Positions 1-5,822 of a stretch of 9,224 nucleotides of DNA are shown one piece after another (the first letter of the stretch is position 1; each line of letters opens with the position of its first letter). The position numbers and the translations under genes are program-made. The stretch covers positions 1 through 9,224 of the forward strand of contig JACQWU010000106.1 of assembly GCA_016209155.1 (NCBI GenBank), read 5' to 3'. The notes below the pieces were generated by a model that was not told where the DNA came from, ran no database searches, and saw only the letters and a program-made list of their open reading frames with translations. The stretch comes from Candidatus Desantisiibacteriota bacterium. GTDB taxonomy: Bacteria; JACRDZ01.

Positions 1-31
1 TAATTATAAACATATTATTTGTAATATAATA

Positions 32-56
32 TATACTAATTATGAATATTAGTATA
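32..56. repeat. Perfect 9-bp inverted repeat, AT-rich
   Basis: TATACTAAT at 32-40 is repeated in reverse complement as ATTAGTATA at 48-56, with a 7-base spacer. A TATAAT hexamer sits just before it at 25-30, but there is no matching -35 element 17 bases upstream, and the only start behind it opens an 8-codon frame. It could be an operator-like palindrome or a chance product of very AT-rich sequence. All three forward frames are closed by stops in positions 1-97, so this stretch looks non-coding or decayed. Confidence 0.35.
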
Positions 57-97
57 CTTTCGGAATAAAACCTAAAAATCTTACAAATATTATCTAA

Positions 98-361
98 AAG
101 TGCCGTAAATACAATAGAAAAAAAGGACGAAACTGTAAAGCCTGCCATGATATGCATAGTTCGGATACGATAAAGCTCATTATTGGACCGTGGTGCTATT
201 TTTCCAAATGGAGACATACTCTTCAATTTAAAATAACCACAACTGGAGGGAAATGTATAGTAAGCTGTCATAAAACACGCACATATGATCGAGATAATCC
301 GGTGGATAGGAATAGTAGCATTTTAGTTTGGAATTTACAGGAGAAGCATAATGAATATTAG
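98..361 (+). pseudogene. 3' remnant of a multihaem cytochrome c (doubled CXXCH type)
   Basis: Read from the stop at 95-97, this frame encodes 87 residues with two haem c attachment motifs. One is CKACH at 134-148, followed by DMHSSD, the usual wording after CXXCH in doubled-CXXCH cytochromes. The other is a CX3CH variant (CIVSCH) at 254-271 inside GGKCIVSCHKTRTYDRDNP, which resembles the GG-C-x3-CH-x4-YDR endings of multihaem cytochromes in metal- and sulfur-metabolising bacteria. Such proteins carry electrons in the periplasm or outside the cell. There is no in-frame ATG, GTG or TTG before the first haem motif; the first Met, at 152, lies behind it. In the neighbouring frame, codons 99-122 read SAVNTIEK, which fits the sequence normally found before CXXCH, so one missing base in the A run at 118-124 would join the two. 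Sequence before 69 has stops in every frame. Best reading: a 5'-truncated, frameshifted cytochrome gene. The haem motifs are seen directly; the frameshift is inferred. Confidence 0.7.
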
Positions 362-497
362 AAATAGACAGCGGATTATAATGATGATTATGTCATTTAT
401 TTTGATAATCATAATTTTCGTTATTAGTTATTGGAATTTTTTGGTTAAATCTTCATCACCTTATCCCGGTGAAGAGGCCTTTTATGAGGAGCCATGA
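351..497 (+). CDS. Small single-span membrane protein, 48 aa
   Basis: The ATG at 351 follows a strong ribosome binding site, AGGAGAAG at 339-346, and opens 48 codons ending in TGA at 495-497. The protein has a basic N-terminus (NIRNRQR), one very hydrophobic segment at about residues 9-32 rich in Ile, Met, Phe and Leu, and a short acidic tail (SSPYPGEEAFYEEP). By the positive-inside rule the N-terminus is in the cytoplasm and the acidic tail outside. The start lies 8 bases inside the end of the cytochrome frame, so the two were probably translated together and this may be a small partner or anchor of the haem protein. I do not recognise a family. The clean binding site and coupling make it more than a chance frame, but nothing else proves expression. 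Confidence 0.6.
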   Translation: MNIRNRQRIIMMIMSFILIIIIFVISYWNFLVKSSSPYPGEEAFYEEP

Positions 498-517
498 GGT
501 TGTAATTTAGTGTTATA

Positions 518-1099
518 CTACCCCATTAATTTATTAAGTACCATTTTACTTATACATTTTAATGTATCAAATACACCAATTCCACTTAGAGCTACAGCTT
601 CAAAAGTTTTTATTCCTCCGGGATTTAAATCCTGGTCAAGTTGTTCGATTGTTAATATATTTGATAAATCCCTTTTGTTATATTGAATAACATATGGAAT
701 TTCAGGAAGGCGATAACCTTGTTCTATTAAATTTTCCTTCATGTTTTTAAAACTGTCAATATTAGCTTCACGCAGTTGAATTTGTGAGTCTGCTACAAAT
801 ATAAGACCATCAACTCCGCGTAAAATGAGTTTACGGCTTGCATTATAAAAAACCTGTCCGGGAACAGTATATAGGTGAAAACGGGTTTTATAACCTTTTA
901 TTTCACCAAGATCCAGCGGCAAAAAATCAAAAAACAATGTACGCTCACTTTCCGTTGCGAGGGAAATCATTTTACCTTTATTATTTGCTGTTACTTTATT
1001 GTATATATATATTAAATTGGTAGTTTTCCCGCCTAATCCAGGTCCGTAGTAAACCAGTTTAAGATTTATTTCTCTTGTTGAATAATTTATAAACGACAT
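518..1099 (-). CDS. mglA: MglA-type Ras-like GTPase
   Basis: This 193-residue protein, the full family length, is a small GTPase of the bacterial MglA group, which marks a cell pole and steers motility, pili or the placement of surface machinery. The P-loop is GPGLGGKTT (residues 19-27), the G3 region is TVPGQ (78-82) followed by the diagnostic VFYNASRKLILRGVDG, and the base-specificity motif is NKRD (141-144). The N-terminus MSFINYSTREINLK and the block ISLATESERTLFFDFLP are also typical of the group. It is the last gene of the por-mglBA operon, 95 bases behind the roadblock gene, with an AAAGGAG ribosome binding site at 1117-1111. Its stop lies 20 bases from the end of the convergent small membrane protein gene. 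Activity is normally switched off by the MglB partner encoded next to it. No residues are missing. Confidence 0.95.
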   Translation of the reverse strand: MSFINYSTREINLKLVYYGPGLGGKTTNLIYIYNKVTANNKGKMISLATESERTLFFDFLPLDLGEIKGYKTRFHLYTVPGQVFYNASRKLILRGVDGLIFVADSQIQLREANIDSFKNMKENLIEQGYRLPEIPYVIQYNKRDLSNILTIEQLDQDLNPGGIKTFEAVALSGIGVFDTLKCISKMVLNKLMG

Positions 1100-1194
1100 T
1101 TATTATTAAACTCCTTTAAAAATACAAAATTATATAAGTTTATATATTTGTTATGGCAGGATATTTTTGGAACTTCAGAGACGAAAAACATAAA

Positions 1195-1851
1195 TTAATC
1201 CATAAATAGATTATCAATTTTATTTGCAGCTTTCTGTTGAAAATCTTCACCGAACCGATCGGATTGCTCAGATGTTTTATTGTTAGATTCCTGAATTTCA
1301 GGTTCAGTTTGGGTTCCCTGCGAATTATCTTTTGTGGAATCTTGTTTTTCTGATAATGCTTCTAATGGTTTTGAAGGAGTTTGCATCTCCGGTTTAGGAT
1401 GGGATTCTTCTTTTTTTGACATACTTTTAATTAATTCTTTTTCTTTTTTTACTTTAACAAAAAGACGTTTGAATATTTCTGAAAGTACACTTATCGCAGT
1501 CTTAACTCTTAATCTTATAAGTCCAAGGGAAGTTCTGTCATCAAAAATCACAACCAGTATTATTCTTGATTCAACTACTGAAATATGAATATTCTCTTTT
1601 TCTCCCTGGTGAAATAAAAGAGAAAATTCATTTTGTCCCATTAATTGTGCCAATGCACTTGTAGCAGCAAAATTTCCGGCAGTGAGACTTGCCAGCGCAA
1701 TTGAATCAAAAGATACAGTATCCCCGATATTTGTTATAAGCTGACCGCTTTTATCAACCAGAAAAATTGATTTAGCTTTTGCTCCTAAAAGAAGATTATT
1801 TAAACATTCATTAATTTCCTTAAACTCTTTTTCATATAATACTAATGACAT
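1195..1851 (-). CDS. mglB: Roadblock/LC7 protein, MglB-like partner of MglA, with long polar tail
   Basis: The protein has 218 residues. Residues about 5-130 form a roadblock/LC7 domain, recognisable from FLVDKSGQLITNIGD, DSIALASLTAGNFAAT, FSLLFHQGEKENIHISVV and ILVVIFDDRTSLGLIRLRV. This family (MglB) dimerises and acts as GTPase-activating partner of MglA. A basic stretch (about 130-150, KKEKELIKSMSKKEE) leads into some 60 residues of Glu, Gln, Ser, Pro, Thr and Lys with no predicted fold, ending in a short amphipathic motif, KIDNLFMD. That makes it clearly longer than a bare roadblock domain. The start at 1851 is fixed by AGGAG, which overlaps the porB stop; only 9 bases separate the two frames. 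Together with mglA just downstream it forms a complete polarity module. The domain call is firm; the role of the tail is unknown. Confidence 0.92.
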   Translation of the reverse strand: MSLVLYEKEFKEINECLNNLLLGAKAKSIFLVDKSGQLITNIGDTVSFDSIALASLTAGNFAATSALAQLMGQNEFSLLFHQGEKENIHISVVESRIILVVIFDDRTSLGLIRLRVKTAISVLSEIFKRLFVKVKKEKELIKSMSKKEESHPKPEMQTPSKPLEALSEKQDSTKDNSQGTQTEPEIQESNNKTSEQSDRFGEDFQQKAANKIDNLFMD

Positions 1852-1860
1852 TTTAATCTC

Positions 1861-2799
1861 CTATTTAATTTCTTCTTTGCTGTTTAATCGTAAAAGCATT
1901 TCCCATTTTTTGTCAAGCTGTTTTTGTATTTCATCTATAATATGAGTATTATCTTCACGCCAGAGATGCGCAAATCTACCTTGCGCTTTTAACCAGTCAT
2001 TCACCGGTTTTTTTTCAACAGGTATATAATTTATTTTATATACTCCGTTTTCCACTTCATATAAAGGCCAGAAGCATGTTTCCACTGCCATTTTAGCCAT
2101 TTTTATACTTAAGCTTGCATCATGGCGCCAACCGCGAGGGCAGGGGGATATTACATTTATAAATGCAGGACCGTTAACAGTGAATGCTTTTTGCGCTTTC
2201 ATTACTAAATCTTTCCAGTTATGAATCGAAGCCTGTGCGACATAAGGAATATCATGAGCTATCATACATGCGGTTAAATCTTTTTTATATTCTTTTTTCC
2301 CTGCAATTACTTTACCCGCGGGAGAAGTGGTAGTATCTGCTCCATGAGGAGTTGCGCTTGATCGCTGGATGCCTGTATTCATATATGCCTGATTATCATA
2401 GCATACATATACCATGTTATGTCCGCGTTCCATTGCCCCTGAAAGAGATTGAAAACCTATATCGTAAGTTCCGCCGTCTCCGCCCATAGCGAGAAATTTA
2501 ATATCTTTTGAAATTTTACCTTTTTTCTTAAGAGCTGTATATGCTTTTTCAACCCCGCTGATCGTTGCCGCAGAATTTTCAAAAGCATTATGTATAAAAG
2601 AACATTTCCATGCTGTGTAAGGATAAATAGTGGTTGAAACTTCAAGACATCCGGTAGCACTTCCGACAACTATTTCAGAATCCTCCGCAAGTCCCATCAT
2701 TATTTGTCTGACAGCAATAGATGCGCCGCATCCGGCGCATAACCTATGTCCATTGGTTAAAAATTCTCTTTTATTGACTAATTCTTTTAAGGTCGACAT
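1861..2799 (-). CDS. porB: Pyruvate (2-oxoacid):ferredoxin oxidoreductase, beta subunit
   Basis: This is the thiamine-diphosphate-binding subunit (312 aa) of the four-subunit enzyme that oxidises pyruvate and CoA to acetyl-CoA and CO2, passing electrons to ferredoxin, or runs in reverse to fix CO2. The four cysteines expected to hold the proximal 4Fe-4S cluster are present: C21 and C24 in CAGC, C51 in ATGCLEV and C220 in SPCPRGW. The ThDP/Mg motif is GGDGGTYDIG (about 106-115), followed by YDNQAYMNTGIQRS and ATPHGADTTTSPAG, wording that points to pyruvate rather than branched-chain 2-oxoacids. The start at 2799 has a GGAGG site 5-6 bases upstream. It follows porA across a 115-base gap that holds a purine-rich hairpin, and is itself followed at 9 bases by the roadblock gene. 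The frame is intact. Substrate preference is inferred from motifs only. Confidence 0.95.
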   Translation of the reverse strand: MSTLKELVNKREFLTNGHRLCAGCGASIAVRQIMMGLAEDSEIVVGSATGCLEVSTTIYPYTAWKCSFIHNAFENSAATISGVEKAYTALKKKGKISKDIKFLAMGGDGGTYDIGFQSLSGAMERGHNMVYVCYDNQAYMNTGIQRSSATPHGADTTTSPAGKVIAGKKEYKKDLTACMIAHDIPYVAQASIHNWKDLVMKAQKAFTVNGPAFINVISPCPRGWRHDASLSIKMAKMAVETCFWPLYEVENGVYKINYIPVEKKPVNDWLKAQGRFAHLWREDNTHIIDEIQKQLDKKWEMLLRLNSKEEIK

Positions 2800-2814
2800 T
2801 ATTCCTCCAAATAT

Positions 2815-2905
2815 AAATGGGAAGTGAAAAATGGGAAATGGGAAGTAAAATTAAATCTTTACATAAATTTCCCATTTCTTATTTCCTATTTCCTATTTCC
2901 CATTT
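2815..2905. repeat. Imperfect inverted repeat of short GGGAAAT-like units between porA and porB
   Basis: The + strand arm at 2815-2850 is a string of AAATGGGAA-type units (AATGGGAAGTG, AATGGGAAATGGGAAGT). The arm at 2868-2905 carries the complementary units (TTTCCCATTTCTTATTTCC, TATTTCCCATTT), with about 17 AT-rich bases between. Folded, the porA-porB transcript would form a long imperfect hairpin with arms of about 36 bases just after the porA stop and 15-70 bases before the porB ribosome binding site. Possible roles are an mRNA stability or processing element within the operon, or a member of a dispersed intergenic repeat family. No role is proven. Confidence 0.7.
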
Positions 2906-2914
2906 GATCTTTAT

Positions 2915-3956
2915 TTATTCTCTGACTCCAAGATATGATATTAAATTTTTAATTTTACCTGTTTCCCCGATTTTTATTAAATCAGTATAGACGCTTGCCA
3001 GTAAATCAATTCCAATTTCTCTGCCTCCTAAGCCGTAAATATAATTAATTATTTTATGTTCAGGATTTATATTGAATAATGATGATCGGATTTCATTAAA
3101 AACAGGACCGCCAACAGCTCCAAAAGAAATAGATCGGTCAAGAACAGCAATATTTTTAATATTTTTTAGAACCGCGGCAAGTTCTGCGGAAGGAAAAGGG
3201 CGGAAAACTCTGAGTTTTAATAGTCCGGCTTTTATCCCTTTTTTCCTTAATGTATCTACAACAGATTTTAATGTTCCGGCAGTAGACCCCAAAACTATTA
3301 CTAAATACTCAGCATCATCAACAAAATAACTATCAAAAAAACCATATTCTCTGCCGCATATTTCCTTGAATTCTTTGCCAACATCTATAATTACTTTTCT
3401 TGCATTTTCTATTGCTTCAACCTGCTGTCTTTTATGTTCAAAATAATAATCAAAAAAATCCAGAGGGCCATATGTGACAGGGTTTAAAGGATCTAATAGC
3501 GGATGTTTAGGAGTATAGTCACCTATAAATTTTTTGATTTTTTCATCCGGAAAAAGCGTTACTGTTTCCATAGCATGACTTATAATAAAACCGTCTAATG
3601 TAACCATTACAGGAAGTAAAACATAAGGCTCTATTAACTACAGGCATAACAATTGGAAGACGCAAAGATGCAGCTATGTAAACTACTTCCCACATAGAAG
3701 CTAAACCATTTGATGAAGTAGCTGTCATGGATCTTACTCCGCCGGCACTTGCCCCAATTGCCGCACTCATGGCACTGTGCTCACTTTCAACAGTTATAAA
3801 TTCAGTATCCACGATTCCGTCAGCAACATATTCGGCAAATTTTTCCATTATAGTAGTCTGAGGTGTGATTGGATAAGCGGCAACAACATCCGGATTAATT
3901 TGTTTCATCGCATAAGCAACAGCCTCATTTCCTGTTAAGGCTTTTATTTCGTTCAT
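2915..3956 (-). pseudogene. porA: Pyruvate:ferredoxin oxidoreductase alpha subunit, broken by internal deletion and frame change
   Basis: The alpha subunit supplies the pyrimidine side of the ThDP site. The first 110 codons are normal: [22 protein letters not shown] (Thr31), [21 protein letters not shown] and [10 protein letters not shown]. At 3624-3630 the sequence jumps to another frame, which reads [23 protein letters not shown] and continues for 237 codons to 2915, with the family's VLDRSISFGAVGGPVFNEI and YGLGGRE motifs. The family normally has roughly 45 residues between NRA and LPVMV, including the conserved SxxDxxxxRD-GW stretch, and these are absent. Total coding is about 347 codons against the usual 390 or so. 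The start at 3956 is preferred over the in-frame ATG at 3998 because AGGAGAAG (3971-3964) sits just before it and the protein then begins [12 protein letters not shown] like its relatives. Without the lost segment and in two frames, no working subunit can be made from this copy. Confidence 0.9.
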
Positions 3957-3963
3957 TAATAGA

Positions 3964-3971
3964 CTTCTCCT
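3964..3971 (-). promoter_or_regulatory. Ribosome binding site deciding the porA start
   Basis: AGGAGAAG on the - strand lies 7 bases before the ATG at 3956-3954. The alternative ATG at 3998, buried in the porD stop region, has no comparable site. Confidence 0.75.
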
Positions 3972-3990
3972 TACATTTAATATTTGGAAT

Positions 3991-4281
3991 TCATTCATCT
4001 TTTTTCATTTCAATTGCTTTTATTTTAGGAGGACATTCCTCAGCGCATATTCCGCATCCTTTGCAATGATCCAGATCAAAACCTGCAATTTTACCGTCTT
4101 TTACAAGAATAGCACTATCAGGGCAATAAATCCAGCATACAAGACAATTAATACATTTAGCTTTATCATGAACCGGTGATTGCACTTTCCATCCGCCGGT
4201 AAGATATTTACTGGCATTACCAGCTTCTAAAATCAGGCCTCCGATTGGGATGTCTTTCCATCCTGTGCCATTTTTACTCAT
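3991..4281 (-). CDS. porD: Pyruvate:ferredoxin oxidoreductase, delta (2x4Fe-4S ferredoxin) subunit
   Basis: This 96-residue subunit carries two 4Fe-4S clusters that move electrons from the catalytic subunits towards free ferredoxin. Both cluster motifs are complete: [12 protein letters not shown] (about residues 43-54) and [12 protein letters not shown] (about 73-84). The N-terminus [11 protein letters not shown] and the segment [16 protein letters not shown] are typical of the PorD family. Its ATG at 4281 overlaps the porC stop in the sequence ATGA (4281-4278), so the two are translationally coupled, and a full AGGAGGT ribosome binding site at 4297-4291 lies inside the end of porC. porA follows after a short gap. 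The frame is intact and of normal length. Confidence 0.95.
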   Translation of the reverse strand: MSKNGTGWKDIPIGGLILEAGNASKYLTGGWKVQSPVHDKAKCINCLVCWIYCPDSAILVKDGKIAGFDLDHCKGCGICAEECPPKIKAIEMKKDE

Positions 4282-4850
4282 TCGGATTTCACCTCCTGGT
4301 ATGCCTTTTTAATTGCCGCCAAATTTTTTTCGACTATTTTAGAACTGAAAACACTTGAATATTTTGATTTAAAATCTTCTAATAATGAATCAAGCTCCAA
4401 TATATTTGTTGCTTTGACAAGAGCACCTAACATTGGGGTATTGGGAATAGGTCTTCCTATTGTATCTATAGAAATCTGGATAGCATCTACAGTAAATATT
4501 TTTTTTCCTGATAATTTTATTTTTTCACGTATTTCTTTTGGTGTTTTAGGAGTATTAATAATTAATATCCCGTCATCGGTCATCCCCTCTGTTATATTTA
4601 TAATTTTCAATAAGGTTGGATCCAGTACAATAACCATAGAGGGATTAATGACTTTACAATGAAGATGTATCGGATTGCTGCTGATACGACTAAAAGCCTG
4701 GATAGGGGCTCCCATCCTTTCTGCTCCATACTCCGGAAATGCCTGAATATATTTTCCGGCTGCCAGAGCTGTTTCACAAAGTATTTTTGCGGCAGTGACA
4801 ACTCCCTGCCCGCCACGGCCGTGCCATCTAACTTCAATCATTTGGTTCAA
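4278..4850 (-). CDS. porC: Pyruvate:ferredoxin oxidoreductase, gamma subunit
   Basis: This is the gamma subunit (190 aa; called porG in archaea) of 2-oxoacid:ferredoxin oxidoreductase, which packs against the alpha and beta subunits and helps hold CoA. Family motifs are VRWHGRGGQGVVTAAKIL near the N-terminus, FPEYGAERMGAPIQAFSRIS at about 38-57, and PNTPMLGALVKAT at about 137-149. It is the first gene of the operon, read from the promoter at 4957-4929 through a leader of about 70 bases. The start is most likely the TTG at 4850, because GAAAGGGG (4867-4860) sits 9 bases before it. The ATG at 4841, three codons on, would be 18 bases from that site. The frame is intact. The gamma-delta-alpha-beta order is a standard arrangement. 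Confidence 0.93.
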   Translation of the reverse strand: MNQMIEVRWHGRGGQGVVTAAKILCETALAAGKYIQAFPEYGAERMGAPIQAFSRISSNPIHLHCKVINPSMVIVLDPTLLKIINITEGMTDDGILIINTPKTPKEIREKIKLSGKKIFTVDAIQISIDTIGRPIPNTPMLGALVKATNILELDSLLEDFKSKYSSVFSSKIVEKNLAAIKKAYQEVKSE

Positions 4851-4859
4851 TATTGAGTA

Positions 4860-4867
4860 CCCCTTTC
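4860..4867 (-). promoter_or_regulatory. Ribosome binding site pointing to a TTG start for porC
   Basis: GAAAGGGG on the - strand lies 9 bases before TTG 4850-4848 and 18 bases before the ATG at 4841-4839. The spacing favours the TTG. A weak start could hold down production of the first subunit. Confidence 0.55.
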
Positions 4868-4928
4868 TTAATTTTTTTTTATTTGGAGTAACTTGAAATA
4901 TTAAAGAAATAATAACTAATTTTGTTAG

Positions 4929-4957
4929 ATTTTATTAAAAAAAAATTATTAAGTCAA
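4929..4957 (-). promoter_or_regulatory. Sigma70-like promoter of the por-mglBA operon
   Basis: On the - strand, TTGACT (4957-4952) and TAAAAT (4934-4929) are separated by exactly 17 bases that include a long T run. Each hexamer is one base from consensus. The predicted transcript start near 4922 leaves a leader of about 70 bases before porC. No operator-like palindrome was seen over the promoter. Confidence 0.65.
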
Positions 4958-4988
4958 GGAAAATAAATAATAGCGTAAAATTTTATTT

Positions 4989-5017
4989 TTGACAATTATT
5001 ATTTGCCATGATAATAT
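4989..5017 (+). promoter_or_regulatory. Sigma70-like promoter of the lepB operon
   Basis: TTGACA (4989-4994) matches the -35 consensus. After 17 bases comes TAATAT (5012-5017), a weaker -10 helped by an upstream TG at 5009-5010 (extended -10). It lies 31 bases from the outward-facing por promoter, so the two promoters are back to back and a shared regulator could touch both. Confidence 0.6.
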
Positions 5018-5068
5018 TCATAATATTTTATAATTAACAGAAAAATTTAAAAAATCAGGAGGTTTTTA

Positions 5069-5788
5069 ATGACAAATAAGCTTGCATGGATTAAAAATGA
5101 CAAAAATAAGGAAATACTGGAATTTATTAAATCTATCGTAATAGCTCTTATTATAGCTCTTACCCTAAGATCTTCAGTGATTGAAGCTAATTTTATTTTT
5201 TCCGGTTCAATGACCCCGACTTTACTTGCCGGAGATTATGTTCTTGTTAATAAAATGGCTTATAATTTAAGGATACCTTTTTCTTCCTATGATATTATTA
5301 ATTTTAAATTACCTAAAAGAGGGGATATAGTAACTTTTATTTATCCTCAGGATAATTCTAAAATTTTTGTAAAAAGAGTAATAGGATTACCGGGTGATAT
5401 TATTGAAATTAAGAATCAAGAGCTTTATATAAACAATGAAAAAATTAAACGTATTAGCACCCGGGATTATGATACTCTATATTCAGGATATAATGAATAC
5501 ATAGAAAGTAAACCTCATAGCATCATTCATCGTAAAGCACAAAGTATATATGGTGATTTCGGGCCTATAGTTATTCCTGATAATAGTTATTTTGTATTGG
5601 GAGATAATAGAGATAATAGTGCTGACAGCAGGTTTTGGGGATTTGTTCCAGGCAAAAATATTCTTGGCAGAGCGCTCATAATCTATTTTTCTAACAGCGA
5701 AACAATGAATTGGAAAAGCCCTTCTCCCTTTGATTGGATCAAAGGAATACGACTAAAACGTTTTGGATCAATATTATTAAACAGCTGA
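5069..5788 (+). CDS. lepB: Signal peptidase I
   Basis: This 239-residue membrane peptidase (S26 family) removes signal peptides from exported proteins on the outer face of the inner membrane. A single N-terminal membrane segment (about residues 18-33, IKSIVIALIIALTL) is followed by the catalytic serine, Ser47, in SGSMTPTL. The catalytic lysine is Lys102 in KRVIGLPGD, and the signature GDNRDNSADSRFWG occupies 178-191. All catalytic parts are present. It has only one membrane segment, as in many non-enterobacterial enzymes. AGGAGG at 5057-5062, 6 bases before the ATG, fixes the start, and a promoter lies about 50 bases upstream. The next gene starts 34 bases on and encodes a secreted protein, and the third gene is a peptidase, so the operon has an export and processing flavour. 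Confidence 0.97.
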   Translation: MTNKLAWIKNDKNKEILEFIKSIVIALIIALTLRSSVIEANFIFSGSMTPTLLAGDYVLVNKMAYNLRIPFSSYDIINFKLPKRGDIVTFIYPQDNSKIFVKRVIGLPGDIIEIKNQELYINNEKIKRISTRDYDTLYSGYNEYIESKPHSIIHRKAQSIYGDFGPIVIPDNSYFVLGDNRDNSADSRFWGFVPGKNILGRALIIYFSNSETMNWKSPSPFDWIKGIRLKRFGSILLNS

Positions 5789-5822
5789 TAATTTTTCAAA
5801 ATTAAGCAATATGGAGAACACT

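Noticed and set aside
152-361. A stand-alone 69-codon gene starting at the Met at 152
   Set aside because: There is no ribosome binding site before it, and the first haem motif lies upstream of this Met in the same frame. It is better read as the tail of a longer, broken cytochrome gene.
451-483. Hairpin (CACC/GGTG core) with T's, as a terminator at the convergent gene ends
   Set aside because: It lies within the small membrane protein's coding region, the stem is interrupted by a three-base bulge, and neither strand has a proper T run directly after the stem.
1129-1157. Internal promoter for mglA in the 95-base gap
   Set aside because: A TATAAT occurs on the - strand at 1134-1129, but the hexamer 17 bases upstream (GCCATA) is far from a -35 element. 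In this AT-rich gap a lone TATAAT is expected by chance.
2457-2669. Additional short coding frames overlapping porB, porC, lepB-side genes and the peptidase
   Set aside because: They lie in other frames or the opposite strand of strongly conserved genes, lack binding sites and show no family motifs. They are shadows of the real genes.
2815-2905. CRISPR-like array
   Set aside because: The repeated units are only 7-8 bases, have no unique spacers between them and form two complementary arms; no cas gene is nearby.
3543-3640. Programmed frameshifting or ribosome bypassing in porA
   Set aside because: Both mechanisms need the coding information to be present in the mRNA. Here about 45 conserved residues are missing from the DNA, and no slippery run or stimulatory structure stands at the junction.
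4851-4928. Riboswitch in the por leader
   Set aside because: The leader is only about 70 bases, dominated by A and T runs, with no conserved multi-stem pattern that I can recognise.
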